A stretch of 26,402 nucleotides of DNA, taken from Chloroflexota bacterium (lineage in GTDB: Bacteria > Chloroflexota > Anaerolineae > B4-G1). Shown here piece after piece: positions 1 to 8,266 of this stretch. Numbering within the stretch: position 1 is the stretch's first letter; each line of letters starts with the position of its first letter. A model generated the notes under the pieces. That model ran no database searches. It was given only the letters and a program-made list of their open reading frames with translations, and was not told the DNA's origin. The stretch lies in the NCBI GenBank assembly GCA_011046405.1, contig DSAR01000485.1, forward strand, positions 1-26,402, read 5' to 3'. The translations under genes were made by a program, and so were the position numbers.

Positions 1-143
1 ACATCTATCCGACCTTCACCGGTCATCCGGGAATCCATCGGTTGGTCCAACGCGCTTGTCACTTGTGTTGGAACACAAGCGCTGGCAAGGGGCATGCACG
101 CCAAAAAGAAGACAAAGTACAACCATGCTTTTCCCATTCTCAT
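1..143 (-). CDS. Putative secreted lipoprotein, 5' part only (runs off left edge)
   Basis: The minus strand opens at an ATG at 143 and stays open for 47 codons to the window edge. A perfect AGGAGG (complement of 154-159) lies 10 nt upstream, overlapping the stop codon of the glycosyltransferase gene, so the two are probably co-transcribed. The product begins with two Arg/Lys residues, a hydrophobic stretch (WLYFVFFLACM) and a lipobox-like MPLASAC with the candidate lipidated Cys at residue 23, followed by a polar Thr/Asp/Ser-rich stretch. This is a typical type II (lipoprotein) signal peptide. The mature domain lies outside the window, so function is unknown; as the last visible gene of a polysaccharide operon it could be a secreted surface or polysaccharide-associated protein (inference). 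A second in-frame ATG two codons later (137) is an alternative start. Confidence 0.62.
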   Translation of the reverse strand, partial: MRMGKAWLYFVFFLACMPLASACVPTQVTSALDQPMDSRMTGEGRID

Positions 144-157
144 TTTGCCCTTACCTC

Positions 158-1276
158 CTAGCCGCGCCCAGAATGACGAGCTACCGCTTGCTGATAAACC
201 TGGTGCGTTTTGCGCGCCACGCTCTGCCACGAGAGATCGCCTTCGGCCCTATCCAGAGCCTTGCGCCCCATTTCTGCCCGTAGAGCATCGTTTTGCAACA
301 AATTGATGATCGCTTGGGCCAAGCTTTTAGCATCACGGGGCGGGACTAAAAAGCCGGTCTCGCCGTGCTGAAGCACCTCCGGGATACCTCCCACCGTCGT
401 CGCTACGACCGGTTTACCAAAAGCGTAAGCAATCGCTAAAACAGCGCTTTGAGATGCCTCAACATAGGGCAGTGCAACAACGGATGCCTCTTCAAAAAGG
501 CGAGAGACCATCTTATCGGGGATGTAGTAATTATGAACGATGAAGTGCTCTTTATGGACCATCATCTGTTCGTACTTATCAAAAGATTCCCCTTGACCGG
601 CGATGACGATGCGGGCGTTCGGCACCTGTTGGGTAATCAAAGGCTCAGCTTCGATCAAATACTGAAGTCCTTTATAATCCCAAATTCGCCCAAAGAACAA
701 AATTGTAGGGCTTTGATCGATAGGCGGATCGCTCCGCCAAGCCCTAAGCAAGCTATACGCCCCAATCGGGATCACGTGAATCTTAGACGCAGGTGCACCA
801 CAACCCTCTATCATCTGACGTTTGATTTCCTCGGCGTGCACGATGATTCTGGCGGCGCCGCGCCACTGTCGATTCTGAAAAAAGGTGAAGGATTCTTTGT
901 CCCCGGGATGCACACTGGCGTCGTGAATCGTCGTCACACGCGGGATGTCGGGGAAGAGCGGCAACGCCAAATTCAGCCAGGGATGCCATCCCAACTGATG
1001 CACGACATCGGGGCGTAATTGACGCAGCGTCTTAAAGAGAGATGCTATCATCAACATGTTGCGGGGATCGCGCAATCTTGACGTATGCAAGCTATGAAAG
1101 TTTACCCCTGGCTTGATCAAGCCCGTGTATATCTCAGGTGTGGTATACGGGAAGAAGAGACTGACCTCGCACACCTCGGATAGAGCATTGGATAGTTGAA
1201 CCGCGTAGGCGAAAAAATTAAAATCAACGATCACAACGTGGAGGGACGAAGCTTGAATGTCTTGGGATGCTTCCAT
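158..1276 (-). CDS. Glycosyltransferase family 4 (GT-B fold)
   Basis: This 372-residue protein has the two-domain GT-B layout. The N-terminal acceptor half contains a DVVHQLGWHPWLNL segment and TTIHD. The C-terminal nucleotide-sugar half has SKIHVIPIGAY, ILFFGRIWDYKGLQYLIEA and FGKPVVATTVGGIPEVL followed by GETGFLVPP, the standard GT4 signature order. The usual EX7E motif is modified: the first Glu is present in YVEASQS, but the second is replaced by Ile/Ala (VLAIAYAFGKP), a variation also seen in some active GT4 enzymes. It should transfer a sugar to a lipid-linked oligosaccharide on the cytoplasmic face of the membrane. The ATG lies 3 nt after the flippase stop codon, so the two are translationally close. 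Donor and acceptor cannot be read from the sequence. Confidence 0.9.
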   Translation of the reverse strand: MEASQDIQASSLHVVIVDFNFFAYAVQLSNALSEVCEVSLFFPYTTPEIYTGLIKPGVNFHSLHTSRLRDPRNMLMIASLFKTLRQLRPDVVHQLGWHPWLNLALPLFPDIPRVTTIHDASVHPGDKESFTFFQNRQWRGAARIIVHAEEIKRQMIEGCGAPASKIHVIPIGAYSLLRAWRSDPPIDQSPTILFFGRIWDYKGLQYLIEAEPLITQQVPNARIVIAGQGESFDKYEQMMVHKEHFIVHNYYIPDKMVSRLFEEASVVALPYVEASQSAVLAIAYAFGKPVVATTVGGIPEVLQHGETGFLVPPRDAKSLAQAIINLLQNDALRAEMGRKALDRAEGDLSWQSVARKTHQVYQQAVARHSGRG

Positions 1277-1279
1277 ATC

Positions 1280-2767
1280 TCAGCTCTCTATCCCGGCAGA
1301 TTCCACGACCGGCTCAGAATCAATGACCTTTTTGCCCACGCGTTGCCGCCAGACCTGCGAGAATAAAGCCCAATCCTCTTGAGAAAAACCGCGCAGTAAG
1401 AGGACTAAGCCGACGTACACCAACGCCGCCAATAGGACTAAGACAAACAAATTGACGCGCGTGACCAAAACCGATACAAAGGCCCCCATCAGCGCGGAAG
1501 CCAAAGCAAACCGTCCACCGAGTTTGAGGAACGGCAGTTGCATCCCGTTTCGCTGGATATAATAGATGTGTAGAAGCGTGTAAACCGTGTAACCCGTCAT
1601 CAATGCCATACCCGCACCTACCGCGCCCCACATAGGAATCAGCAGAAACGAAGCGACTATTCGGATGACTCCGCTGATGATCTGCACGCGCAGGGCCAGA
1701 TGCTGTTCATCGCGGGCGAGTAGGGCGCGCCAAAGCACATTGTTGATGAAGGCTAAGATCGTGTGCCACGCAATGAGACGGAACACCATCACCGATCTCT
1801 CAAAACCGGGACCATAAAACAAATTCACCACCGGCTCGGCGACGACAAATCCACCTACCGCCAGGGGAAACGCCAACGCCAAGAGATATTTAAGCGATTT
1901 GAGCTGGATATGGTGGGATTGACGCGAGGATTTCTGGTAAGTATGGGTCAAGATCGGGAAGACGACTTGCATGTAACTGGTCGGGATGACATACCAGATA
2001 GTGATCAACTTGAAAGCTGCGCTGTAAATTCCGACTTCGGCCTCCCCCTTAATCCAAGAGAGGATCAGGAGCTCCGCTTGGGTAAAAATGCTGCCGCCGA
2101 TTGCTAACACGACAAAGGCCCGGAGATCATAAGCCATCCGTTTTAGGAAGGTCATATCAAATTCCCACCGGGGTTTATTTATGTATTTGATGTAGAAACC
2201 CAAGCTCGTAAACAAAGAGAGGTAACTCATCACCGTAAACGTTAAAATCAGGCTGATGACACCATAGCCTTGATAGAGCAGGTAGAGACTGACCAAGATT
2301 TTGACCGTCGTCCACAGCGTTGTCGTCAGCGTCACAAATTCGGCTCTTTGATGGCAGATAAAGATAGCGCCCAAAATGACCCGTAACGCGGTGGGGATCA
2401 AGGCCAGCGAAACCAGGTAAATGCTCCGCGTCGTCTCATCAGCATAATCAAAAAAGGGCACGATCCCAGCGAAGATCACCATCAATACCAGAGAGATAGC
2501 CACAACCAACAACCCGGCATGGATGAGATAACGATTGGTCTTGGTTAAATCCTTCGATAGCTCTCTGGGAATAAAATTCGAAAGCCCTAACTCGCATACC
2601 AACTCTCCGAGTCCAAAAAACGCCAGAGCGGTTGAATAGCTTCCCAAGCCCTCCGCTTGGAGCAACCGAGAAAGGTAGAAGACTAATAGGATGCTCCCTC
2701 CCATATAGATGATCTGGGAGATGAAAAGCGCCATTGTATTCTTGAAAATATTTCTTGGTGTGTTCAT
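1280..2767 (-). CDS. Oligosaccharide flippase (Wzx/MOP superfamily)
   Basis: This protein of about 495 residues is hydrophobic throughout, with roughly 12-14 predicted membrane segments. It begins with the NTMALFISQIIYMGGSILLV-type helix typical of polysaccharide biosynthesis (MATE-like, PF01943/PF13440) flippases. A second signature is the central AELLILSWIKGEAEVGIYSAAFKL stretch (about residues 230-255). The family moves undecaprenyl-diphosphate-linked repeat units from the inner to the outer membrane leaflet. The frame is open to a TTG at 2779, but the ATG at 2767 (MNTPRNIFKNTM) is preferred because the family starts just before the first helix. The gene sits between the nucleotidyltransferase-like gene and the GT4 gene with only a few bases on either side, so one transcript is likely. 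The C-terminal tail is short and charged. Confidence 0.9.
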   Translation of the reverse strand: MNTPRNIFKNTMALFISQIIYMGGSILLVFYLSRLLQAEGLGSYSTALAFFGLGELVCELGLSNFIPRELSKDLTKTNRYLIHAGLLVVAISLVLMVIFAGIVPFFDYADETTRSIYLVSLALIPTALRVILGAIFICHQRAEFVTLTTTLWTTVKILVSLYLLYQGYGVISLILTFTVMSYLSLFTSLGFYIKYINKPRWEFDMTFLKRMAYDLRAFVVLAIGGSIFTQAELLILSWIKGEAEVGIYSAAFKLITIWYVIPTSYMQVVFPILTHTYQKSSRQSHHIQLKSLKYLLALAFPLAVGGFVVAEPVVNLFYGPGFERSVMVFRLIAWHTILAFINNVLWRALLARDEQHLALRVQIISGVIRIVASFLLIPMWGAVGAGMALMTGYTVYTLLHIYYIQRNGMQLPFLKLGGRFALASALMGAFVSVLVTRVNLFVLVLLAALVYVGLVLLLRGFSQEDWALFSQVWRQRVGKKVIDSEPVVESAGIES

Positions 2768-2782
2768 TGGCTCATCCAAAAG

Positions 2783-4852
2783 TCAAGGTCCCATATCGGA
2801 CTCAGGCTGAGTCCAATACGCGAAGTCCTTCACTGTATATTCTCTCTTTTTGCGAAAAGGAGAGGTTAAAATTTGCCATCCCAACCGCACGGCGTGATCG
2901 GCGCACGTCATCCAAATCACTTTCTGACGCCGCTGGTCAGAGATCCCCAATACATACTTGAGTTTGGCAGCCAGACCTTCTGTCGAGGCGAGGCTAAACA
3001 TGCAATAGAAGAGCGCTTTAAAGCTCGTATAACGCTCCAGAGAACCCGGCCCATAGCGCGCCCAATTGAAGAGCCGAGGCGGCGCATCCAATGGTTCAAA
3101 GAAACTGAAGATCTCCGCAGGGAAAGGTTGATCCAACAGCGGGTTGACGGCCAACAATCCCACATGAACCGCTGGGGCCACGTCGTGGACAATAGCCAAC
3201 TCGGCTACAGCTTGCCAACGGATCTCCCCTGGATAACGTCGCAAGAACTCGATAAGATCGCATAGTTTAAAGAGGCGCTCATACTCCCGCTGCCCTATCC
3301 GGGCCGCGAAATAGACCACCATCTCTTCAGGAGTTAAGAGCGCCACATTCAAGGTCATCGTCGCCGCCGCATCGACACCCTTCGGGCGCAAGGCACCGAA
3401 TAGCGCTTGTAGCGCCATCTCTTTTTTGGATTGAGACCCAGGCGATGCGATTTGCAAATCTAACACGGCATCCAAGCTCGCCAAAAAGCTCGCGTGGATA
3501 TCCAGACGCACGGGAATCTCAGAGAGCGCCGGGTCCACAGAGGCATATACGCCCCGCTTCACATACTCTGAGGCGGTTCGTTCCACAAATCCGCAGGTAG
3601 CCAAAGCCTGCTCCACACATGGTCGGGCCTTTTGCAACGCAAACATGTAAATCTCAGGAAATTCTGGGAGCGCCCGACTGGGGAAAGCTTTAGTCGATCC
3701 CCGGCTATCGAACAAGATTATCTCCGTCTCGAATTGGTTTAGCATACTCGCCAAATTGTCCAACTCTTCATAGCCCCGCATCGAACAAACGGCTTGATGG
3801 CGCACCACCTGCTCGAACCGATCCATCACATCCTTGAGCGGCGCCGCGGTGCGGGAAATCTCATCCAGCGACCCATGCAACGTCGTCAAGTTATCAAAGA
3901 GGGGCGCGAATAGATCGGCCTTAAAATAATCCGGGGCCAGATCACTTTCACTCAAAGAAAAGGGCAGGGGGCAATGAAAAAGTCGCTCGACAAACAACAG
4001 GGTGTAATACAGAGAAGCCTCCACGCCGTATTTCTTACCCAATGTGATGAAATATGACCAATCTATCTCCTCACCATAGTGATGGATAAACGCCAAGATG
4101 TCACTAAAAAGAATCAACTCCGCATATCGATGGCCCTCCAAGTGCATGCAAAGATGAAACAGCATATCCTCCGGCTTAGGAGCCAGAATCTCATAATCTT
4201 CAATCCTGAGACGATGAGCGTTACGCCACATCCGATCAGTTTCCAGATCAAAGTTACCCTCGCCATAGATGTCCCATTCGAGTTGAAGCACGCCCCACTG
4301 GACGTCCAACCACAGCTCGTCCGCCGGACGACGGAAATGCAAGGCCCAGGCATACTTTAATAGGTACGGGCACGTGGAGCTGGGCAGAGGGCTGAAACCC
4401 AGATCGGCTATACACGCTGCAAATCGATCATAGTCCTCTTTATGAATCAAGATGTCGATATCGCCCATCGGACGCAATCCGATATCAGAAAAGACTGTCT
4501 GCGCCAGCACGATGTCTTTCAAGCCCAACACTTCGATATTTTCCGCTTCCAGTGCCCCGATGACCTCGCCCAGTGTGTTGTACAATCGCTGGTTACGCCT
4601 GACGTTATTAGCATATAGGTGCTTAAGCGTCTCCCGAATGGCGGTGGGAATCGATATATCTTCATGGGCTCCTCGCACTTGATCCAAACTCCGATAGAGT
4701 AAGGGAGCCACTCCATGTAAGATGGCGGCATCAAGCACGTACTCCCAATCCAGATCTTGCCCCAAGAGATTGGATGCCGCTTGAAGCGCACACCTGTTCA
4801 ATTTTTCCCTGGCGCACTGGATCAGCAATTGATCTTCGGCTGAAAAGGTCAC
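2783..4852 (-). CDS. Large nucleotidyltransferase-fold protein with internal duplication
   Basis: This 689-residue protein belongs by motif to the uncharacterised nucleotidyltransferase family PF14907. Residues 92-140 hold a Pol-beta-type active site: VLGLKD, then RPMGDIDILI with candidate metal-binding Asp131 and Asp133. Residues 222-292 form a helical region (APKPEDMLFHLCMH...LFSDILAFI...GEEIDWSYF). A second copy of this helical region occurs at 505-572 (LTPEEMVVYFAAR...LCDLIEFLRRYPGEIRW). The stretch before it (about 375-460) aligns in layout with the first catalytic half but has lost GDxD (PEFPEIYMF). The start codon is GTG, 3 nt after the O-antigen ligase stop, with GGAAGGG upstream. Members are common in capsule and exopolysaccharide loci; the substrate is unknown. 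It could nucleotidylate a sugar, lipid or protein, or act as a scaffold. Confidence 0.82.
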   Translation of the reverse strand: MTFSAEDQLLIQCAREKLNRCALQAASNLLGQDLDWEYVLDAAILHGVAPLLYRSLDQVRGAHEDISIPTAIRETLKHLYANNVRRNQRLYNTLGEVIGALEAENIEVLGLKDIVLAQTVFSDIGLRPMGDIDILIHKEDYDRFAACIADLGFSPLPSSTCPYLLKYAWALHFRRPADELWLDVQWGVLQLEWDIYGEGNFDLETDRMWRNAHRLRIEDYEILAPKPEDMLFHLCMHLEGHRYAELILFSDILAFIHHYGEEIDWSYFITLGKKYGVEASLYYTLLFVERLFHCPLPFSLSESDLAPDYFKADLFAPLFDNLTTLHGSLDEISRTAAPLKDVMDRFEQVVRHQAVCSMRGYEELDNLASMLNQFETEIILFDSRGSTKAFPSRALPEFPEIYMFALQKARPCVEQALATCGFVERTASEYVKRGVYASVDPALSEIPVRLDIHASFLASLDAVLDLQIASPGSQSKKEMALQALFGALRPKGVDAAATMTLNVALLTPEEMVVYFAARIGQREYERLFKLCDLIEFLRRYPGEIRWQAVAELAIVHDVAPAVHVGLLAVNPLLDQPFPAEIFSFFEPLDAPPRLFNWARYGPGSLERYTSFKALFYCMFSLASTEGLAAKLKYVLGISDQRRQKVIWMTCADHAVRLGWQILTSPFRKKREYTVKDFAYWTQPESDMGP

Positions 4853-4855
4853 TTT

Positions 4856-6274
4856 TTAATCCCTTCCATTTTGATTGACCGAGACGATCATAGCAATCAG
4901 AAACCACAGTAAAGTAGTCTGGTGCAAGCCGTAAAAATTCTCGCTTCGCATATGGACAATTTGTGACGTCAGACCACCTAGCAAGCCAACACCTAAAGCA
5001 ACTCTATCCGGATCGGCCTGAGTATTGAAGAACCATTCTCTGGCTTGCCAAAACGGAGCCGCCAGCAATAGAATGAAGGCTATCAACCCGTGGAGACCTG
5101 TCTCCGCCCAAATCATCAAATATCGATTGTGAACGGGTAGATGGGTGTGTCCCACCATGGCCGGATGAGCATACCGGTCGCTCATATATAGATCATACGT
5201 GTTTTCACCAATACCGAACGGATAGGCCCGAATGATATTATAAGCCATCGTATCCAGCCATTCCCGCGATCTGTCTTCTTCAATGGTGACCAACCGCTCT
5301 TTAACCTGACCGCCAAAGATAAGTAAAAACACGGCCATCAGTACTAAAAAAATAAATATGGCCTTACGCCCTTGCTTAATCCACAGCCCTCGACCAATCA
5401 CAATTATCATCGAAATAGCAAAAGCTATCCACCCACCACGGGAAGAGGTAAAGAGCAAAGCCATTATACCGACAATCGCCGCCATCACTATCCAGGGAAA
5501 CCATTCGGTCAACAAACTATCGGCGAACATCAGCCCTAACATAATGGAGATCAATGAGTTTAGATATAAAGCTGCATTACCTGGTCGAACCAAGGTGCCC
5601 GAAACACGATCACCAACAACTCCCTCTCCGCCCATTGCCATAGACTCACTGGTAATCAAGCCGCCGATGTTCAACGATGTTCCCGAAAAATATTGGAGAA
5701 TCATCAAGCTACCCTGAAGCAATAAGCAGATTATCAGGATAATGAGAACCAATCGTCTATCTTGCCATGTGGTAACGTGATTGATCACGTAGAAATACAT
5801 CAAGAACGCCTGGGCTTTTAGAAAAAGACCAAATGCGCTTAATTGCCAGTACGGCGAGTTGTAGAAAGAGAGAGCAACCGTTAAAAGGATAAGCAGTCCA
5901 GGAACTGTCGTTACCAGGCAAAAACGTGGTTTTGGTTTTTTTTCGATTATCCAGAGCGCGTACCCGACGATTAGACCTATGGTCATCAATGATACCAGAA
6001 AGCCCGTTGGCCCCCCACGATGCCAACCCTTGTTTTGAATGGCAATGTCAATCCCTAACAATGAATCAACGATAAACGATATCAGGATAAGTTTTTTAAT
6101 ATCCTTGACCAATAAAACGATGATTGGTGCAAACACAGTGCCAACGATGACGATAACCCACTTAGATGAAACGTTTTGGGCGACGAGAGATAAAACACCC
6201 AGCCCAAATCCAACCAAGATAGACCAAAACAAAATATATGCGGTTTCATTTTGGAGAAATTTGAATCGCTTCAT
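4856..6274 (-). CDS. O-antigen ligase/polymerase-like membrane protein (Wzy/WaaL family)
   Basis: This protein of about 472 residues has 11-12 predicted membrane helices and a large periplasmic loop around residues 330-390, the architecture of the Wzy_C family (PF04932). The conserved region reads FTSSRGGWIAFAISM followed by the loop with REWLDTMAYNIIRAYPFGIGENTYDLYM and GHTHLPVHNRYLMIWAETGLHG. The Arg in SSRGG and the His residues of the HxHxxxHN-like stretch are the features usually linked to glycan transfer. It would polymerise or ligate flipped lipid-linked units at the outer membrane face. The frame is open to a TTG at 6313, but the ATG at 6274 (MKRFKFLQ) fits the family better. No strong ribosome site is visible. 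A hairpin and a mobile element lie immediately upstream, separating it from the Wzz-kinase gene. Confidence 0.87.
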   Translation of the reverse strand: MKRFKFLQNETAYILFWSILVGFGLGVLSLVAQNVSSKWVIVIVGTVFAPIIVLLVKDIKKLILISFIVDSLLGIDIAIQNKGWHRGGPTGFLVSLMTIGLIVGYALWIIEKKPKPRFCLVTTVPGLLILLTVALSFYNSPYWQLSAFGLFLKAQAFLMYFYVINHVTTWQDRRLVLIILIICLLLQGSLMILQYFSGTSLNIGGLITSESMAMGGEGVVGDRVSGTLVRPGNAALYLNSLISIMLGLMFADSLLTEWFPWIVMAAIVGIMALLFTSSRGGWIAFAISMIIVIGRGLWIKQGRKAIFIFLVLMAVFLLIFGGQVKERLVTIEEDRSREWLDTMAYNIIRAYPFGIGENTYDLYMSDRYAHPAMVGHTHLPVHNRYLMIWAETGLHGLIAFILLLAAPFWQAREWFFNTQADPDRVALGVGLLGGLTSQIVHMRSENFYGLHQTTLLWFLIAMIVSVNQNGRD

Positions 6275-6359
6275 TTTGAACCAGAGAAGGCCACAGGGAA
6301 TCCTGGCAGACAAAAAATATACCTAATTGATGCTTGCAGAAGCAGAACCCACAAGGTTA

Positions 6360-6391
6360 GGGCCGATTGCCCCTTGGGGTGCAATCGGCCC
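6360..6391. repeat. Perfect 11-bp hairpin between kinase and polymerase genes
   Basis: GGGCCGATTGC and GCAATCGGCCC face each other across a 10-nt loop (cccttggggt) that can itself pair CCC with GGG. The stem is long and GC-rich enough to slow RNA polymerase, but neither strand has a T-run after it, so it is not a canonical rho-independent terminator. It lies downstream of the Wzz-kinase gene and upstream of the Wzy-like gene, adjoining the mobile element, and could act as an attenuator or mRNA end-protecting stem. Confidence 0.6.
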
Positions 6392-6401
6392 CACTTAGAG
6401 C

Positions 6402-6622
6402 CATACCCGTGAATGAACTCTCGACTTGGTCACGCGGCGCGTTGAAACGCCCCGCTGATACTCGAAACCGGTTAAAAACCGGTTCAGACCCAATCACCAG
6501 TGCGTTTGTCGGATGCTGTGTATCCGCACGCACTTGAAGTATCAGGCGACGATTTCAATCGTTGCTGGGCCACGAGCAAGCATATTTCGCCAATGAGCCG
6601 TTACTCATTCACGGGTATTGCG
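6402..6622 (+). mobile_element. MITE-like multi-hairpin element, copy 1 (family I)
   Basis: The core at 6403-6618 is 216 bp and is bounded by perfect 14-bp inverted ends (ATACCCGTGAATGA / TCATTCACGGGTAT). CTTAGAGC occurs on both sides, at 6394-6401 and 6623-6630, as an exact 8-bp direct repeat consistent with a target-site duplication. Inside are nested stems: AGCGGcGCGT-TGAA-ACGCcCCGCT; CTGATACT pairing with AGTATCAG and enclosing AACCGGTT/AACCGGTT and AGTGCGT.../...ACGCACT; then GCGACGAT/ATCGTTGC. There is no open reading frame. A second copy, about 92% identical and inverted, lies at 14623-14845. It is interpreted as a non-autonomous transposable element whose transposase is not in the window. 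A structured RNA is an alternative reading. Confidence 0.8.
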
Positions 6623-6692
6623 CTTAGAGCAGGCTGAATGGTCACCATCGACATATGATCTGTAAAAATTCACATCCCATACCTATTCCCCA

Positions 6693-8243
6693 TCAATACT
6701 CCCATTCCTTACCATCTTTTCTGACGAAAACGAGCCCTAATTCTCGTTGCCGGCCTGATTGTAATTGCTTGATGGCCGAAAGCAAATGCTCGCGCCGGGT
6801 TCTTCCCTGCCTGACGATCAGGATAATATCATCCACCATTTGCGCAAGAATCAAAACATCCGCTCTACCCAGAACCGGAGGAGCATCCAAGAAAGTCGTC
6901 TGTCCTTGTGTCTTCAAACTGTTTATCAAAGAGGCCATAGTCGGCGTTGACAGCAGTGATGTCGGGCTTGGAATAGCAGCCGTGTTCGTGATTACAAACA
7001 AGCTAGGCATATCAACAGGTTGAATAACCTGACTCAAAAATTCGCCCGTAATTGATTGTCTGCTTTGCAACAAATCGTTTAATCCTATCTCCGCATTAAG
7101 TCCAAAGATTTTGCCAATTGTTGGTCGGCGCAGGTCAGCGTCCACCAGGAATATCGTCAATCCAAGCTCTGCAAAAGTCTGAGCCAAATTGGCGGCAACC
7201 GTCGATTTACCCTCGTTGGCTACAGCGCTGGTGACAAGGATGGTTTTAACTCTCTTACCCTCTCCTTCTTCGGCCCATATGCTCCGCTCCAACAACCGGT
7301 ATGCCTCCACCACTGCCTGATCCAACAGCGTCCTATGACCGCCTGTCCAATCACTGCCAGTCAGTAAACCACGGGGGACAGCGCCCAACACCTTCACCGG
7401 CAAAGGCGGGCGGACCAGGTGCTCGAGTTGTTGAATGCTATGAATGCGTGTATCCAGATTCTCAAAGACTAAGGCCAAACCAATACCACCAAACAACCCT
7501 ATGACCAGACTTAGACCAACATGCCTCAACGCCAGCCTGTTAGCTGGAATAGTGGGTGTATTGGCAGGCTCGATAATTGTAATGCTGTTAGCGCGCAACG
7601 ATTCATTTAAGCGCGCAAACTCGTAACGGCTCAACACACGATTGAAGGAATCTTCTTTAAACTCAATTTGGTTTTTCAGAGTCTCGATCTGATCACTGGA
7701 AACCTGCTGGCTGAGTAAAATGGTCAAACGTTGCCGATCTTGCTCAATCTCGCTCTCCATCATAGCTAACTGCTCTTCCAAAATTTGGCGTGTGCTTTTA
7801 CTGCTACCAACGTAAAGACTTTGAGCATGATCGACTAGCAGGTCTGCTAACGTATTAGTCAAATCTCGCGCCAGGACTGCATCACGATTGTATACCGCAA
7901 TCGTGATCAACTCGGTGTCTGGAACAACTTGCACTTCAACATTCTCTCGCAAGTCACCGACTGTCAAACCATATCCAGGCAACACAAGATCAATCACTTC
8001 TTGCAAAACTGGCCCACTTCTTAGTATGTAAGTATACGTATTGAGCAGTCGCTTGCTGTAGTCTTCCCGAAAAGCGAAATCTGTGACACCCACATCTAAA
8101 AGCACACGTATTGTAGCCCTAGCTCTGTAGATAGGAGGAATAAAAAAGCTAGACAGGGCCAATACAGCTACAGTCGTTGCAACAACAATTACAATGACAA
8201 GAAAGCGTCTTTTTAGGATGTCAAAATATATTTGCAGGTCCAT
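6693..8243 (-). CDS. Wzz/BY-kinase fusion: polysaccharide chain-length regulator and tyrosine-kinase-like ATPase
   Basis: This 516-residue protein fuses a Wzz co-polymerase domain to a CpsD/CapB-like P-loop kinase domain. Residues 1-35 hold the first membrane helix (FLVIVIVVATTVAVLALSSF). A periplasmic segment with coiled-coil character (about 150-220) follows, then the PxxPxxP-like EPANTPTIPANRLALR and the second helix (about 232-255). The kinase part has Walker A (ANEGKSTVAANLA, about 330), Walker A' (IFLVDADLRRP) and Walker B (TTFLDAPPVLGRAD). BY-kinases usually end in a tyrosine cluster; here only a single terminal Tyr (GKEWEY) is visible, so autophosphorylation control may be reduced or different. 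The protein sets polymer length in Wzx/Wzy systems. It follows the sugar transferase by 23 bp; no clear ribosome site precedes the ATG. Confidence 0.9.
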   Translation of the reverse strand: MDLQIYFDILKRRFLVIVIVVATTVAVLALSSFFIPPIYRARATIRVLLDVGVTDFAFREDYSKRLLNTYTYILRSGPVLQEVIDLVLPGYGLTVGDLRENVEVQVVPDTELITIAVYNRDAVLARDLTNTLADLLVDHAQSLYVGSSKSTRQILEEQLAMMESEIEQDRQRLTILLSQQVSSDQIETLKNQIEFKEDSFNRVLSRYEFARLNESLRANSITIIEPANTPTIPANRLALRHVGLSLVIGLFGGIGLALVFENLDTRIHSIQQLEHLVRPPLPVKVLGAVPRGLLTGSDWTGGHRTLLDQAVVEAYRLLERSIWAEEGEGKRVKTILVTSAVANEGKSTVAANLAQTFAELGLTIFLVDADLRRPTIGKIFGLNAEIGLNDLLQSRQSITGEFLSQVIQPVDMPSLFVITNTAAIPSPTSLLSTPTMASLINSLKTQGQTTFLDAPPVLGRADVLILAQMVDDIILIVRQGRTRREHLLSAIKQLQSGRQRELGLVFVRKDGKEWEY

Positions 8244-8266
8244 ATTTGAAATAAGTAGAAGCGCTC

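Noticed and set aside
62..92. Terminator formed by CTTGTGTT/AACACAAG
   Set aside because: The palindrome lies within the newly recognised lipoprotein coding region and has no T-run.
6360..6391. Rho-independent terminator
   Set aside because: The stem is strong but no T-run follows on either strand.
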